Positions 6,131 through 14,480 of a stretch of 38,094 bases of DNA are shown in pieces. Numbering within the stretch: position 1 is the stretch's first letter; each line of letters begins with the position of its first letter. The notes beneath the pieces were generated by a model. It did no database searches, was not told the origin of the DNA, and worked only from the letters and a program-made list of their open reading frames with translations. The stretch covers positions 1 through 38,094 of the IMG/VR virus record IMGVR_UViG_3300010885_029342; one strand, written 5' to 3'. The translations under genes and the position numbers were made by a program. The stretch is from a virus.

Positions 6131-7948
6131 TTATGCTGGTGTTTCTGGAGGTGTTGCTCCTCCTTCTGGTGGAGGAGTTTCTCCACCAGCTTCTCCACCT
6201 GCTTCTGGAGCTTCACCACCTGTTGCTGCTGGTCCTCCAGTAAATGAAGGAGGTATACCACCGCCTCCTCCACCTCCACCACCTCCTCCAGCTTCTGGTG
6301 GTGGTGCTCCACCAGCTTCTCCACCTGCACCTTCTGCTTGTGCAGCTAATGCTTCCTTCCATTTAGGACCGAGTGTTTCGATTTGCGTTAATTCCCAACG
6401 AAGTTCTTTATCTTTACGCAAGAATTCACGATTGGCTTTAATATCTATATCCGTCCAGTTCAAATATCTCTTTTGAGCAAAAGTAGGAGATACAGATTCG
6501 TTTGCCACCAAACTACCGAAATTATTAACCTTTAATTCTAATTTCTGACTTTCTCTTAGTTCATAGAAGTTTGTAGGTACATTAAATTCTATTTGTAATG
6601 ATTCTTCTGATAATTCAAATTCTTTCCAATAACCCTTCATTTGAAGGTGAGTGATAAAGGAATTTTTAATTCCATTAGAAAAAAGTTGTTGCTGACGAAT
6701 AATAAATCTAGCAAACTTTAATTCTTCACGCAACATCTCAGTACCATCTCTGAATGCATCTTGAGGATCTAATCTTGTTGTTGGAACTTTTAATGATTGA
6801 TACAATTTTTTAACAAAGTACATCAAATCTGTAAGTTCACCAAGATTTGATGCTCCTGCTAACTGATCAATAGTAGTTCCTTCTGAACCTGCACGTTTTG
6901 CAAACCAGAAATTATCTAAAATAGATTGAGGATTAAACTTCTGTACAATTCCTCCCTTATCTGGATCGTATGTTTTGGAGGACCAATATTGGCTTATGAG
7001 CTTTCTTAAATATGCTTCTGCTTTAGGAGCAGGCATATTACCAACATCAACATTAAAAACTAATCTTTCGGGTGCGCGAGCCAATCTGTAAATTACGATT
7101 GAATCTTCAATCATACTTAATTGACGATATGCTCTTCTACAATTTTCTAAGAAAGGTAGACGCATTGTTTTAGATTCATTCCAAACGTCAGAATGGATAT
7201 ATGTTATCTGATTTTTATCCATAGGAATGTAATCCACTCCTATTTGTTTTAATGGATTGTTTGGATCAAACTTTGGTTTTCTGAAAAGATAACCTTTAAC
7301 AAGTACGTTTTGTACATTAGAAAAAACAGGATCAATAAGCTCTGTAGGAACTTGAACTACTCCTAAAATACCTTCTTCGGGATAACTTTTATGAATAATA
7401 TGTTCCCAATATATCTCGCCTTCTACTAATAATTGTCTAAAATATGACCATCCTTTATGTTCAAAATCAAAATGTGATGTAAATTTTAAAAATTCTTTTT
7501 GAAGAGTTTCTGATTGAAAGTTTGAAAGTGATAAATTTTTAAACTTCAAATTCAAACAACTACTTGAATGTGAATCTATATTTATAACTTCGTCACAGAT
7601 TTCATCTAATGCATTTGCCACTTCAGAAAATGCTGCCATGATTCTATAATCACGGACTCTAGCCAATTTATCCTTCTGGATATTGGCATACATAACTTCG
7701 CTGTAACGTTTGTCAGAAGTTATGTTTCCAACGGATTGGTTATTATATTCAAAATTTTGAGAAATGGAATGTCTAGAAAGAACTTCTGCTCTTCTGCTTC
7801 CAAAATCTTCAAAGTATTTATATTTTGGATTTAATGTATCGGTAAGTTGTGAAGCATCGTAGCTACCATACGGTAGCTTTGACGAGATGTAAGACATCAA
7901 ATCTCTTCCAAATGTTCCACTTTTACCATCATCAAAATTAGTAGGCAT
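6131..7948 (-). CDS. 20: Portal vertex protein gp20
   Basis: The portal initiates head assembly, forms the DNA entry/exit ring and docks the terminase. The 605-residue protein carries well-known gp20 segments: EVANALDEICDEVIN (about residue 108), the VEGEIYWEHII region (about 170), ERLVFNVDVGNMP and KAEAYLRKL (about 295-315), then YDPDKGGI, LDNFWFAKRAGSEGT and LDPQDAFRDGTEMLREELKF. The last 70 residues are odd: a Gly/Pro/Glu/Ala tail with repeated EAGGE, PPPE and TPPE units and eleven consecutive glycines, making it longer than T4 gp20 (524). The start is supported by AATAAATA five bases upstream. Confidence 0.96.
   Translation of the reverse strand: MPTNFDDGKSGTFGRDLMSYISSKLPYGSYDASQLTDTLNPKYKYFEDFGSRRAEVLSRHSISQNFEYNNQSVGNITSDKRYSEVMYANIQKDKLARVRDYRIMAAFSEVANALDEICDEVINIDSHSSSCLNLKFKNLSLSNFQSETLQKEFLKFTSHFDFEHKGWSYFRQLLVEGEIYWEHIIHKSYPEEGILGVVQVPTELIDPVFSNVQNVLVKGYLFRKPKFDPNNPLKQIGVDYIPMDKNQITYIHSDVWNESKTMRLPFLENCRRAYRQLSMIEDSIVIYRLARAPERLVFNVDVGNMPAPKAEAYLRKLISQYWSSKTYDPDKGGIVQKFNPQSILDNFWFAKRAGSEGTTIDQLAGASNLGELTDLMYFVKKLYQSLKVPTTRLDPQDAFRDGTEMLREELKFARFIIRQQQLFSNGIKNSFITHLQMKGYWKEFELSEESLQIEFNVPTNFYELRESQKLELKVNNFGSLVANESVSPTFAQKRYLNWTDIDIKANREFLRKDKELRWELTQIETLGPKWKEALAAQAEGAGGEAGGAPPPEAGGGGGGGGGGGIPPSFTGGPAATGGEAPEAGGEAGGETPPPEGGATPPETPA
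6140..6330 (-). repeat. Low-complexity Gly/Pro/Glu coding repeat in portal C-terminus
   Basis: GGT/GGA/GCT/CCA/GAA codons are repeated in short units encoding GGEAGG, PPPEAGG and an 11-Gly run. The region stays open in more than one frame on both strands, which generates spurious reading frames. It is likely to vary in length by slippage. Confidence 0.8.
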
Positions 7949-7953
7949 GATGG

Positions 7954-7961
7954 TATTTATT
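7954..7961 (-). promoter_or_regulatory. Late promoter box AATAAATA, gene 20
   Basis: Five bases (CCATC) before the portal ATG. Confidence 0.7.
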
Positions 7962-7963
7962 CT

Positions 7964-9115
7964 TTAAACACTGTAAATAAAGAATAAATCTGTATTTATA
8001 GACTTAGTATCTTTCCAGCCTATTTTATTCAAAACAACTAAATTTATAGTTCCACTATTTGATAAATGAGGTAATGATACGTGAATAACATTCTTACTCA
8101 TTATAGTGTAATTAGTTTTTGGTAAAACGAATCCACTAACTGTAGGATAATATGTATAACCAAACGAAGTTAGATTAGTATATAAATTATGATTATCACT
8201 ACTTAGTAAAATATTATCAGTATATTGAAAGTTTTTTCCTAAAATTGAAAATGATACTGGATAATCAGCATGTTGAATAACAGCTTTTGTACCAGATAAT
8301 TCTATCAAATTTCCAGAGACATTTAAATATAAATTAGTTATATAAGGCGATCCCGAAATAGAAACTGTTTCGTTTTCATTTAATAAACCAGTAGTTTTAT
8401 CATAATAATAATTTTCGGAAGATAAATTATCAGTGAAAGAATCTATTTTTATGTTACTGGAAGTTCTAAAATTGGAATCTACGAAATAGATGTTGTTTAT
8501 ATAATCTTCATTAGCCTGTGGAAATAACCAGCCTTTTATGGTAAAGGATGTCGTTGCTACAAATCTTGGTTTATCGGAAGATGTAACATCTATAGGATAT
8601 TCGACATTTATCGTACCATCCCACAAAACTTCAGAACGAATTTCATTTTGAAATTGTAAACCAAAAGCATCTGGTATTTTCCAACTTATTATAATATAAG
8701 GATTAGAATAAGGCACAAAGTTAGATAATATCTGATCCATATCACTTTGATAATTAGTTAATATGTTTACAGATACTCCAACATTTATAGGAATGGGCAT
8801 TCTCAGATGACTAGTATTTTTACCCAAAACCTCATTTTTTACTGGCTGGTAAAAGCCATCAATTTTATTGAAAACTCTAGATTCGTCTCTTGCTATTGAA
8901 GTGGTATTAACAGAAATTACAGGCAGAGTAATATTTTGAGCCTTATTTGTAATATCATAAATTACTCTTTCTTTTGGGGCATGGATATAGCGTACTTTTA
9001 TTTTTTCTTTTTCTTCTCTATTTTTATTGTGTCTTGCTATTACAACATCATCCATTGCTGCCACAAATTGTGTCAGCAAATCCTGTAATTCAAAATAATA
9101 TCCATGATTATACAT
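7964..9115 (-). CDS. 15: Proximal tail sheath stabiliser gp15-like, with C-terminal extension
   Basis: gp15 caps the tail tube and sheath and binds the neck in T4. The first 215 residues follow the T4 gp15 plan: YYFELQDLLTQFVAAMDDVVI at the start, KVRYIHAPKERVIY (about 41-54), LPVISVNTTSI (65-75), PIPINVGVSVNILTNYQSDMDQILSNF then PYSNPYIIISWK (107-145), and TTSFTIKGWLFPQ (about 189-201). T4 has corresponding ITYASKEHF, ELSIFTRYEDDMFQIVEQILPYFQPHF and EVNGWMYPP. The remaining 165 residues are Asn/Ser/Thr-rich beta strands with an SILGKNFQYTDNILL segment suggestive of an added Ig/TIG-like domain. The ATG overlaps the helicase stop (TAATG). Confidence 0.72.
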   Translation of the reverse strand: MYNHGYYFELQDLLTQFVAAMDDVVIARHNKNREEKEKIKVRYIHAPKERVIYDITNKAQNITLPVISVNTTSIARDESRVFNKIDGFYQPVKNEVLGKNTSHLRMPIPINVGVSVNILTNYQSDMDQILSNFVPYSNPYIIISWKIPDAFGLQFQNEIRSEVLWDGTINVEYPIDVTSSDKPRFVATTSFTIKGWLFPQANEDYINNIYFVDSNFRTSSNIKIDSFTDNLSSENYYYDKTTGLLNENETVSISGSPYITNLYLNVSGNLIELSGTKAVIQHADYPVSFSILGKNFQYTDNILLSSDNHNLYTNLTSFGYTYYPTVSGFVLPKTNYTIMSKNVIHVSLPHLSNSGTINLVVLNKIGWKDTKSINTDLFFIYSV

Positions 9116-11538
9116 TAATATTTTAGTATGAATGAATTGTTATAAACAGTTTCACAGAATATATCAAAAGTTCCTTTTCTTGTAAAAGACTCTTTCTTTG
9201 CTGTTTTTGATTCTTCTAAGGAATCTAAAACAGTTTTAAGATCTGGATGACCTGCTAATTGTCTTCTATATTTATTGCAAAGCTTTCTTGCTATTACTGC
9301 TTGTTTATTTGATAAAGCATCTTGATGTGCTAAACTATGTCCCATCATACCGTCAATTTTATTGAAACCTACACCGTTTAATTCTTGGGCATAATCCATA
9401 TCCATCCCAGCAATAACTTTCAAAAGATTTAAGCAAGCTTTTCTAACTTTATCTGTTAAAGTAGGATCTTGTGATTCCTTTTTGATTTGTTCTGGTGTTA
9501 CATTTTTAGTCACATATTCACCACCAACATCAACAGGATGATCGACGAAAACAATATCTTCTCCAGAAGTTTCTTTTTTGTCTAGAATCTTATCGTTAAC
9601 CCCAGCTTTATTAATAAAGCTTCTTATCATAAGTTCATCAATAGAATCTTTTGCAGCCAAATAATGTATTTCTACGTTTTTATTTTGACCGATACGGTGT
9701 GCTCTATCTTCTGCTTGAATGATTGTTGTTGGTCGCCAATCAAATTCGCCAAATATAACTGTAGAAGCGGCAGTTAAAGTTAATCCTGTAGCACTCGCTA
9801 ATATAGAACCTATAAAAATTTTAATATTTGGATCATTTTGGAAATCATCCACTATGTCCGTTACTTCATCTGCTGCTGCTCCACCTATTAACATTACCGA
9901 TTTTTTCCCAAAATGTTGATGTAATCTCTGAACAACTTCTCTGTGATGTGCAAAGATAATAATCTTGTCTACAGTTTTTAATGTTTTTTCCGCATGTTCG
10001 ATTATGTGAGGTATCTTTTGTAGACCTAATGTTGCTCTTTGTTGGGAAATGGTTTCGAAAAATATTCTTTGCTTTTCCTGTAATTCGTTAGTATATTTAT
10101 TGAATTTGGAAAGATCATCGTTTGATTTTGCAATTTCGATGAAAGCGATCAATTCTTCCGTTTCTTTTCTCAATTCGTCACGAATTTGAAGTTCTTCTGC
10201 TCTCTCTTTAGTAGAGGATTCGAATGTTATAATACTTCTAGTTTTTGGTGGAATATCTTTCAGAACATCCTTTTTCAATCTACGAACCATTATAGTAGAT
10301 CTTAAAAGATCCTGCAAGGCTTCCATATCGGAATCTTTTGGTGTATCATATTCTATACCATATCTTCCTTGTCGGGCACCACAATATTTTGTAATGAAAG
10401 AATAATAGTTATTCCAACGCTTTGGTTCTAGATAATGTAATAAAGCAAATAAATCTTGAGGTTTATTATCAATTGGGGTTCCCGTTAAAAACAAAGCTTT
10501 TTTAGTTTGAACTGGCTTTTTAATATCTTCTGATGCCATCTTCCTTGCATCATAAGGATGAGTACCCAGAATTGCCATTGATCTTTTTGCAGTTTTGTTT
10601 TTCATGTAATGAGCCTCGTCAGCTATTACAAGATCAAATTCGCCCATATCATCGATTTTCTTTTTTAAATCATAAATTATATCATAGTTTATGATGATAA
10701 TACCATCTTTTCTGACGGGAAAATCTTTTTTAGTATCTACTACAGTAATTTTTCTTTTAGTTATTAACCATTTTTCTAATTCTTTTTTCCAATTATATTT
10801 TAATTTTTGAGGACAAACAATTAAAGTATTTTGGATTTCATTATCATAGACATTTATATATCCGATTGCTTGTATGGTTTTCCCTAATCCCATCTCGTCT
10901 GCAATTAGTACTTTATCTTTATTCATCGCAAATCTGATGCCAGCTTCTTGGAATGGTAAATATTTTAATCCTTCTGGAGACGGAATAGGAGAATCTGTAG
11001 GAGCATCTTCAGGTTTTTCCCTTTCTCCGTTTGATCTACTAATTTCTCTAGCATCAATATAAGGTTGAAGTTCCTTTTTTAATTCTACATCAGAATCTGG
11101 AATATATTCAAACAATCTAGATGCTGTAGCAGGATCTGATGTCCAAAAATACTTTCCGTTAGGTTCCCATCTATTATACCCCTTGGATTTAACCATCTGC
11201 CTTATGTTATCGTCGTAACCAAATTTTACAGTATATCTGTCGCCTATTTTACTTACAATTGGTCTTGAATCACTAGATGCCACAGTTGATGTAGCAGTAA
11301 CATTACTGTGTCCCGATTTATTGAGATATTCTTTATAACATTCTTCATGCATTGTTATCTTTGGGCTAGATTGCCAAAAGATCTTTTGACCAACATTAAT
11401 TCTTCCTCCGTATTTACATTCACCGTAACCACATCTTCCGGGAAATTTACTATTCATAAACCCCTCTTCAAGAACTGTCGAAACGGATTCGAGAACAGGA
11501 GCAATCTTTTTATTCTTTTTTAATTTCTGTCGATACAT
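9115..11538 (-). CDS. SNF2-family helicase with N-terminal zinc-binding and substrate modules
   Basis: An 807-residue DNA translocase of the SWI2/SNF2 group. Motifs seen: DEMGLGKT (I, 214-221), IADEAHYMKN (II), FLTGTPIDNKPQDLF (III), IIFAHHREVVQRLHQHF (IV), and IQAEDRAHRIGQ (VI). Ahead of the motor, residues 36-67 hold Cys36, Cys41, His64 and Cys67, a probable zinc site. Residues about 101-133 (RYTVKFGYDD to YFWTS) resemble the substrate-binding module of SMARCAL1-like fork-remodelling enzymes. It stands at the head of the gp15-gp20-gp13 block with its own late box, unusual for a recombination enzyme, and its N-terminus contains VLESVSTVLEEG, like a capsid-targeting/gp21 site. It is distinct from UvsW at 33714. 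Confidence 0.9.
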   Translation of the reverse strand: MYRQKLKKNKKIAPVLESVSTVLEEGFMNSKFPGRCGYGECKYGGRINVGQKIFWQSSPKITMHEECYKEYLNKSGHSNVTATSTVASSDSRPIVSKIGDRYTVKFGYDDNIRQMVKSKGYNRWEPNGKYFWTSDPATASRLFEYIPDSDVELKKELQPYIDAREISRSNGEREKPEDAPTDSPIPSPEGLKYLPFQEAGIRFAMNKDKVLIADEMGLGKTIQAIGYINVYDNEIQNTLIVCPQKLKYNWKKELEKWLITKRKITVVDTKKDFPVRKDGIIIINYDIIYDLKKKIDDMGEFDLVIADEAHYMKNKTAKRSMAILGTHPYDARKMASEDIKKPVQTKKALFLTGTPIDNKPQDLFALLHYLEPKRWNNYYSFITKYCGARQGRYGIEYDTPKDSDMEALQDLLRSTIMVRRLKKDVLKDIPPKTRSIITFESSTKERAEELQIRDELRKETEELIAFIEIAKSNDDLSKFNKYTNELQEKQRIFFETISQQRATLGLQKIPHIIEHAEKTLKTVDKIIIFAHHREVVQRLHQHFGKKSVMLIGGAAADEVTDIVDDFQNDPNIKIFIGSILASATGLTLTAASTVIFGEFDWRPTTIIQAEDRAHRIGQNKNVEIHYLAAKDSIDELMIRSFINKAGVNDKILDKKETSGEDIVFVDHPVDVGGEYVTKNVTPEQIKKESQDPTLTDKVRKACLNLLKVIAGMDMDYAQELNGVGFNKIDGMMGHSLAHQDALSNKQAVIARKLCNKYRRQLAGHPDLKTVLDSLEESKTAKKESFTRKGTFDIFCETVYNNSFILKY
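9121..9128 (-). promoter_or_regulatory. Late-promoter variant TACTAAAA before gp15-like gene
   Basis: It occupies the standard position, five bases before the ATG at 9115, but lies inside the upstream gene and differs at the last T of TAAATA. Confidence 0.3.
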
Positions 11539-11543
11539 AATTA

Positions 11544-11551
11544 TATTTACT
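11544..11551 (-). promoter_or_regulatory. Late promoter box AGTAAATA, SNF2 helicase gene
   Basis: Five bases (TAATT) before the ATG at 11538, in the gap after the XPD-like gene. Confidence 0.65.
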
Positions 11552-11553
11552 GC

Positions 11554-13182
11554 TTAATTAAATCTTTTTAAGAAATATTTTGGAAGTTTTTTAGCATTTC
11601 TAATCACACTATCAGTGATAGTCCCGTCTAATATATATGTTACACATTTATCGTTTTTTGTTCTAACTCCTCGACCACATGCTTGAATTAAATGATTGAG
11701 CATTTGATTCGCGTACCAGTCTGGGTCTTCTTTAAATAATTTTTTAATTCTTTCATCGCCAAGAGGCATAAACGATGCTTTTGCAATAATCTGAAATCTT
11801 GCCAAGTCTTCTTTTAAATCTACTCCGTATGTCATCGAAGGACTTACCAAAATCGTAGGTTCTTTTGATTCTATATGCCTTTGGATAATTTGTTCGTTGA
11901 CAGCACCATCTATCCTAAAAAGAAATCTAGGATCATCAATATTATCTTTCAAATACTGAGTTATTTCCATCGTATGCGTATGGATCACGCCTTTTACGTT
12001 TTTATGAAAATTACAGATTTTTAATATATTATCTTTTAATGTAGGTAATTTCTCTTTTAAATTTTTATGATTTAATTTAAAATCTTTTACAACATATATT
12101 GGTGCGTTTTTAGGATCAAAAGTAGAATCAACTTCAATGTATTTATATTTTTTTATACCTAAAATCTTTGCAAAATTAGCATGATCAATAATTGTTGCAG
12201 ACATTAATAATATCTTTTTACCAAATTTGAAAATGTGTTTCGATAGATTATTAACTCTCAAAGGTTTTAAGGTGATCGATTCTAAATTGCTTTCTATAAC
12301 ATATTCACAATCTTCCCAATTGTCTGTAGTCGTTTTAATCTGAGCCAAAAGATTTGTATATAACCTAAATCTTTGAACATCAGTATCAGCAGTGGATGCG
12401 TTTTTACGCTTTTTACTTAAAACCTTTTTTAAATCTTCTACTTCGTTTCCAATTTTAAAAATCAATTCTCCCAGCCAAACTCTAAACTTTGTGTAATTTT
12501 CAACTGGAATGTCTGATGGTCTGTATCCTAATCTTTTCAGAATTTTGTAATTTAAGTTTCTGCTGAAACGTTTTACTAATTCTGTTTCTAGTTCAGATGC
12601 TTCATCGCATATGATATATTCTCTCTTCTTAACATGCTCTGGCAGAGAAAGAAACATACTATAATTTAGTACGCCAAATTTATTTGTTAGAGTATCTCTT
12701 CTTGCACAATAATAATCACAAGTAGAATTTAAAATGCACGATTCTTTTAATTTATTATTAAAATGACAGGGTGCAAAATCTACATTATAATTAGGATCAA
12801 CTTTGCAGATATAATTATTTTTTCCTTTTAATGACGTTGCATCATTAAACAGATTTGTGTATTGATCCTGTAGACTTTTGGTGATCGTCAATGCAAACGC
12901 TCCGAAAGCAGGTTCGTTTTCGCATTCTTCTGCGCGTGAGTATGCTCCGAATTGATCAACTCGAAAAGCATTGTAAGATTCTATCAATCTTGTGAAATTC
13001 GACGATGCCTCTTTCGAGTGATTCGAAAGGGTCTTTGAGAGAAAAGATTTACCACTTCCAGTAGGAGCACAACAAATAACAAAATCGTAACCAGTATTAA
13101 ACGCATCATCGATTCTATCAATAAGCTCTTCTTGTTGTGGTTGAGCGGTGAATCCATTAGGGAAAAAATCTATTAAGGCCAT
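11554..13182 (-). CDS. XPD/DinG-type helicase with Fe-S cluster cysteines
   Basis: A superfamily 2, probably 5'-3', DNA helicase of 542 residues. Visible motifs are APTGSGKS (Walker A, 39-46), IICDEASE (motif II as DEAS, about 190-197), LLMSATI (III), SPSMTYGVDL (V) and IQACGRGVRTKND (VI). Between I and II lie Cys126, Cys139, Cys149, Cys155 and Cys159, the spacing region where XPD and DinG bind a 4Fe-4S cluster. One cysteine more than the four needed is present. It is shorter than XPD or DinG (about 715-760), so the arch domain is probably reduced. The start has no late box and follows the preceding TGA by 15 bases. It probably acts in replication or recombination. Confidence 0.88.
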   Translation of the reverse strand: MALIDFFPNGFTAQPQQEELIDRIDDAFNTGYDFVICCAPTGSGKSFLSKTLSNHSKEASSNFTRLIESYNAFRVDQFGAYSRAEECENEPAFGAFALTITKSLQDQYTNLFNDATSLKGKNNYICKVDPNYNVDFAPCHFNNKLKESCILNSTCDYYCARRDTLTNKFGVLNYSMFLSLPEHVKKREYIICDEASELETELVKRFSRNLNYKILKRLGYRPSDIPVENYTKFRVWLGELIFKIGNEVEDLKKVLSKKRKNASTADTDVQRFRLYTNLLAQIKTTTDNWEDCEYVIESNLESITLKPLRVNNLSKHIFKFGKKILLMSATIIDHANFAKILGIKKYKYIEVDSTFDPKNAPIYVVKDFKLNHKNLKEKLPTLKDNILKICNFHKNVKGVIHTHTMEITQYLKDNIDDPRFLFRIDGAVNEQIIQRHIESKEPTILVSPSMTYGVDLKEDLARFQIIAKASFMPLGDERIKKLFKEDPDWYANQMLNHLIQACGRGVRTKNDKCVTYILDGTITDSVIRNAKKLPKYFLKRFN

Positions 13183-13197
13183 TTCCGCATCATACTA

Positions 13198-13551
13198 TCA
13201 AACCAGACTTAAATCAAGCTTATTCTTCTCGAAAAACAAAATTTTGTTGTTGTAGAATTTAGAATTACATTTTTGACTCAATGACATAAGCTTCAAATTG
13301 AGTTCTCGATCATTTTTAGAAATGGATTGTAGCGTATAATCCAAAATTAAATAATTATTTTCTTTTATAATATTAAATGGATATGGTATTTCTATCTTCT
13401 TTTGTTGATTATTATTAGTTTTTAAAAAAAGATAAAAGTAATAATCCTTTCGACTATATAAAACTAATTTACCTTCTTTTAAAATCTTGCTATTTAATGA
13501 TAACACCACATCTCTCTGCAAGAAATATTTAAACTGAGATTCCATATCCAT
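13198..13551 (-). CDS. Unknown 117-aa late protein
   Basis: I do not recognise this protein. It is rich in Lys, Asn, Leu and Tyr and alternates strand-like stretches (KLVLYSRKDYYFYLF, KIEIPYPFNII, NYLILDYTL), suggesting a small beta-rich fold. The frame can be read from a TTG at 13584, but the ATG at 13551 is preferred because TTTAAATA stands exactly five bases before it. The longer version would overlap the previous gene's stop. It lies between the Fe-S helicase and the 138-aa gene. The late box suggests a virion-assembly or late-expression role, no more. Confidence 0.6.
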   Translation of the reverse strand: MDMESQFKYFLQRDVVLSLNSKILKEGKLVLYSRKDYYFYLFLKTNNNQQKKIEIPYPFNIIKENNYLILDYTLQSISKNDRELNLKLMSLSQKCNSKFYNNKILFFEKNKLDLSLV

Positions 13552-13556
13552 TTTTA

Positions 13557-13564
13557 TATTTAAA
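13557..13564 (-). promoter_or_regulatory. Late promoter box TTTAAATA, 117-aa gene
   Basis: Five bases (TAAAA) before the ATG at 13551. It argues for that start over the upstream TTG. Confidence 0.55.
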
Positions 13565-13580
13565 TGAATATGGAATTTAA

Positions 13581-13997
13581 TCAAGAATCCATAAAATATA
13601 ATTTTTCGCTTGGAGTCATTCTTAGATAGACTTTATTAAAAAGCTTCCAAAATTCTCTTTCTTGTGCCAAAGGATACGTTCTAACTAAATAACATTCGTT
13701 GTAATTTATACAACGAAAATCCATCATTAATATATCCCAAGTGATTACTAATTTCTTTTCTCTTGGGTTGAAAGGTGGCAAACCTTTTGGTCTTTTATAT
13801 CCTAAAACTCTTCTTCCGTTGTTAGAGTTTAAAAAAGCCATCGAATTACAACAAAGCATTCTTCTGAAGACTGGTCTATCTTTTAATGGTATGCGCCTTT
13901 TTATAAACAATTCGCATACATTATTTCTTAAAGCCATTTCGAGTTGGCTATAATTTGTTTGTAAAACTAATGGATTATCGTAATCTCTTTTAGGCAC
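13581..13997 (-). CDS. Unknown 138-aa late protein, GTG start
   Basis: Function not recognised. The basic N-terminal half has FIKRRIPLKDRPVFRRMLCC and GYKRPKGLPPFNPREKK. The C-terminal half has a conserved-looking core, LVITWDILMMDFRCINYNE, then REFWKLFNKVYLRMTPSEKLYFM. The start is GTG at 13997, supported by ACTAAATA exactly five bases upstream and by tight packing with the GroES-like gene. A functional gp55 late system normally needs the co-activator gp33 (about 112 residues in T4). A small late-region protein like this could be it, but no diagnostic motif is visible and this is only a suggestion. Confidence 0.75.
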   Translation of the reverse strand: MPKRDYDNPLVLQTNYSQLEMALRNNVCELFIKRRIPLKDRPVFRRMLCCNSMAFLNSNNGRRVLGYKRPKGLPPFNPREKKLVITWDILMMDFRCINYNECYLVRTYPLAQEREFWKLFNKVYLRMTPSEKLYFMDS

Positions 13998-14001
13998 CTA
14001 A

Positions 14002-14445
14002 TTATTTAGTGCCTTTTCTTTTTGTAACTGTCTTTTCTGCTTTCTTTGCAATACCAAACATCCTCTGTTCATTTAAGAACATACCCTTTTTAACTAATCC
14101 ATATCCTTCGACTTCTACGTTAGCAATAGTAACCCCTTTATCATTTGGGAAAATTACAATATCATCTTTCTTACAGAATTGAACGTTTGGTCCTACTAAA
14201 ACAACTTTAGCCTTTCTCCATGCCTTTGTGTTTACGTTTGTTGGTACATATAATCCTCCACGCATTACTACAGATCCTTGTGCATCTTCGATTTCGTCGA
14301 TGAATTCTACCAAAACAATATCATCAAAAATAAAAGAAAGCGAAAAATCGTCCAAGCCAAAACACCCTTCGGAATTTGCATCGAGGTCGATCATTCCTTT
14401 TTTGTGCTTGACGTTATCCATGTGAGAAGGTAGTTCTAGTGCCAT
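14002..14445 (-). CDS. GroES-like co-chaperonin (gp31-like)
   Basis: T4 gp31 replaces host GroES so that GroEL can fold gp23. This 147-residue protein has the GroES-fold pattern: DDIVLVEFIDEIEDAQGSVVMRGGLYVPTNVNTKAWR (about 40-77, with a mobile-loop-like GSVVMRGGLYVP), KAKVVLVGPNVQFCKKDDIVIFPNDKGV (79-106), and a terminal MFGIAKK strand. It is longer than GroES (97) because of an N-terminal 35-residue extension and a basic C-terminal tail. No late box precedes it. A weak sigma70-like arrangement (TTGACT, 18 bp, ATTAAT) ends five bases before the ATG, which would fit expression ahead of capsid protein. Confidence 0.82.
   Translation of the reverse strand: MALELPSHMDNVKHKKGMIDLDANSEGCFGLDDFSLSFIFDDIVLVEFIDEIEDAQGSVVMRGGLYVPTNVNTKAWRKAKVVLVGPNVQFCKKDDIVIFPNDKGVTIANVEVEGYGLVKKGMFLNEQRMFGIAKKAEKTVTKRKGTK
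14003..14010 (-). promoter_or_regulatory. Late promoter box ACTAAATA, 138-aa gene
   Basis: Five bases (ATTAG) before the GTG at 13997. It overlaps the stop codon of the GroES-like gene. Confidence 0.6.
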
Positions 14446-14450
14446 ATAGA

Positions 14451-14480
14451 ATTAATTACTTAAATTATTTAAAAAGTCAA
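14451..14480 (-). promoter_or_regulatory. Weak sigma70-like promoter, GroES-like gene
   Basis: TTGACT (14475-14480, overlapping the upstream TGA stop), an 18-bp spacer and ATTAAT (14451-14456), then five bases to the ATG. The -10 is only 4 of 6. Confidence 0.35.

Noticed and set aside
6075-6476. Long frames opposite the portal C-terminus (plus 6075-6476, minus 6124-6330)
   Set aside because: They arise from the repetitive GGT/CCA codons of the portal tail, which stay open in other frames. No start context or late box.
11538-11554. SNF2 and XPD-like helicases as a two-gene defence or anti-defence system
   Set aside because: They are adjacent, but only the SNF2 gene has a late box, no nuclease or sensor partner is linked, and replication/recombination roles explain both.
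13552-13584. TTG-started longer version of the 117-aa protein
   Set aside because: It overlaps the previous gene's end and has no box. ATG 13551 lies exactly five bases from TTTAAATA.
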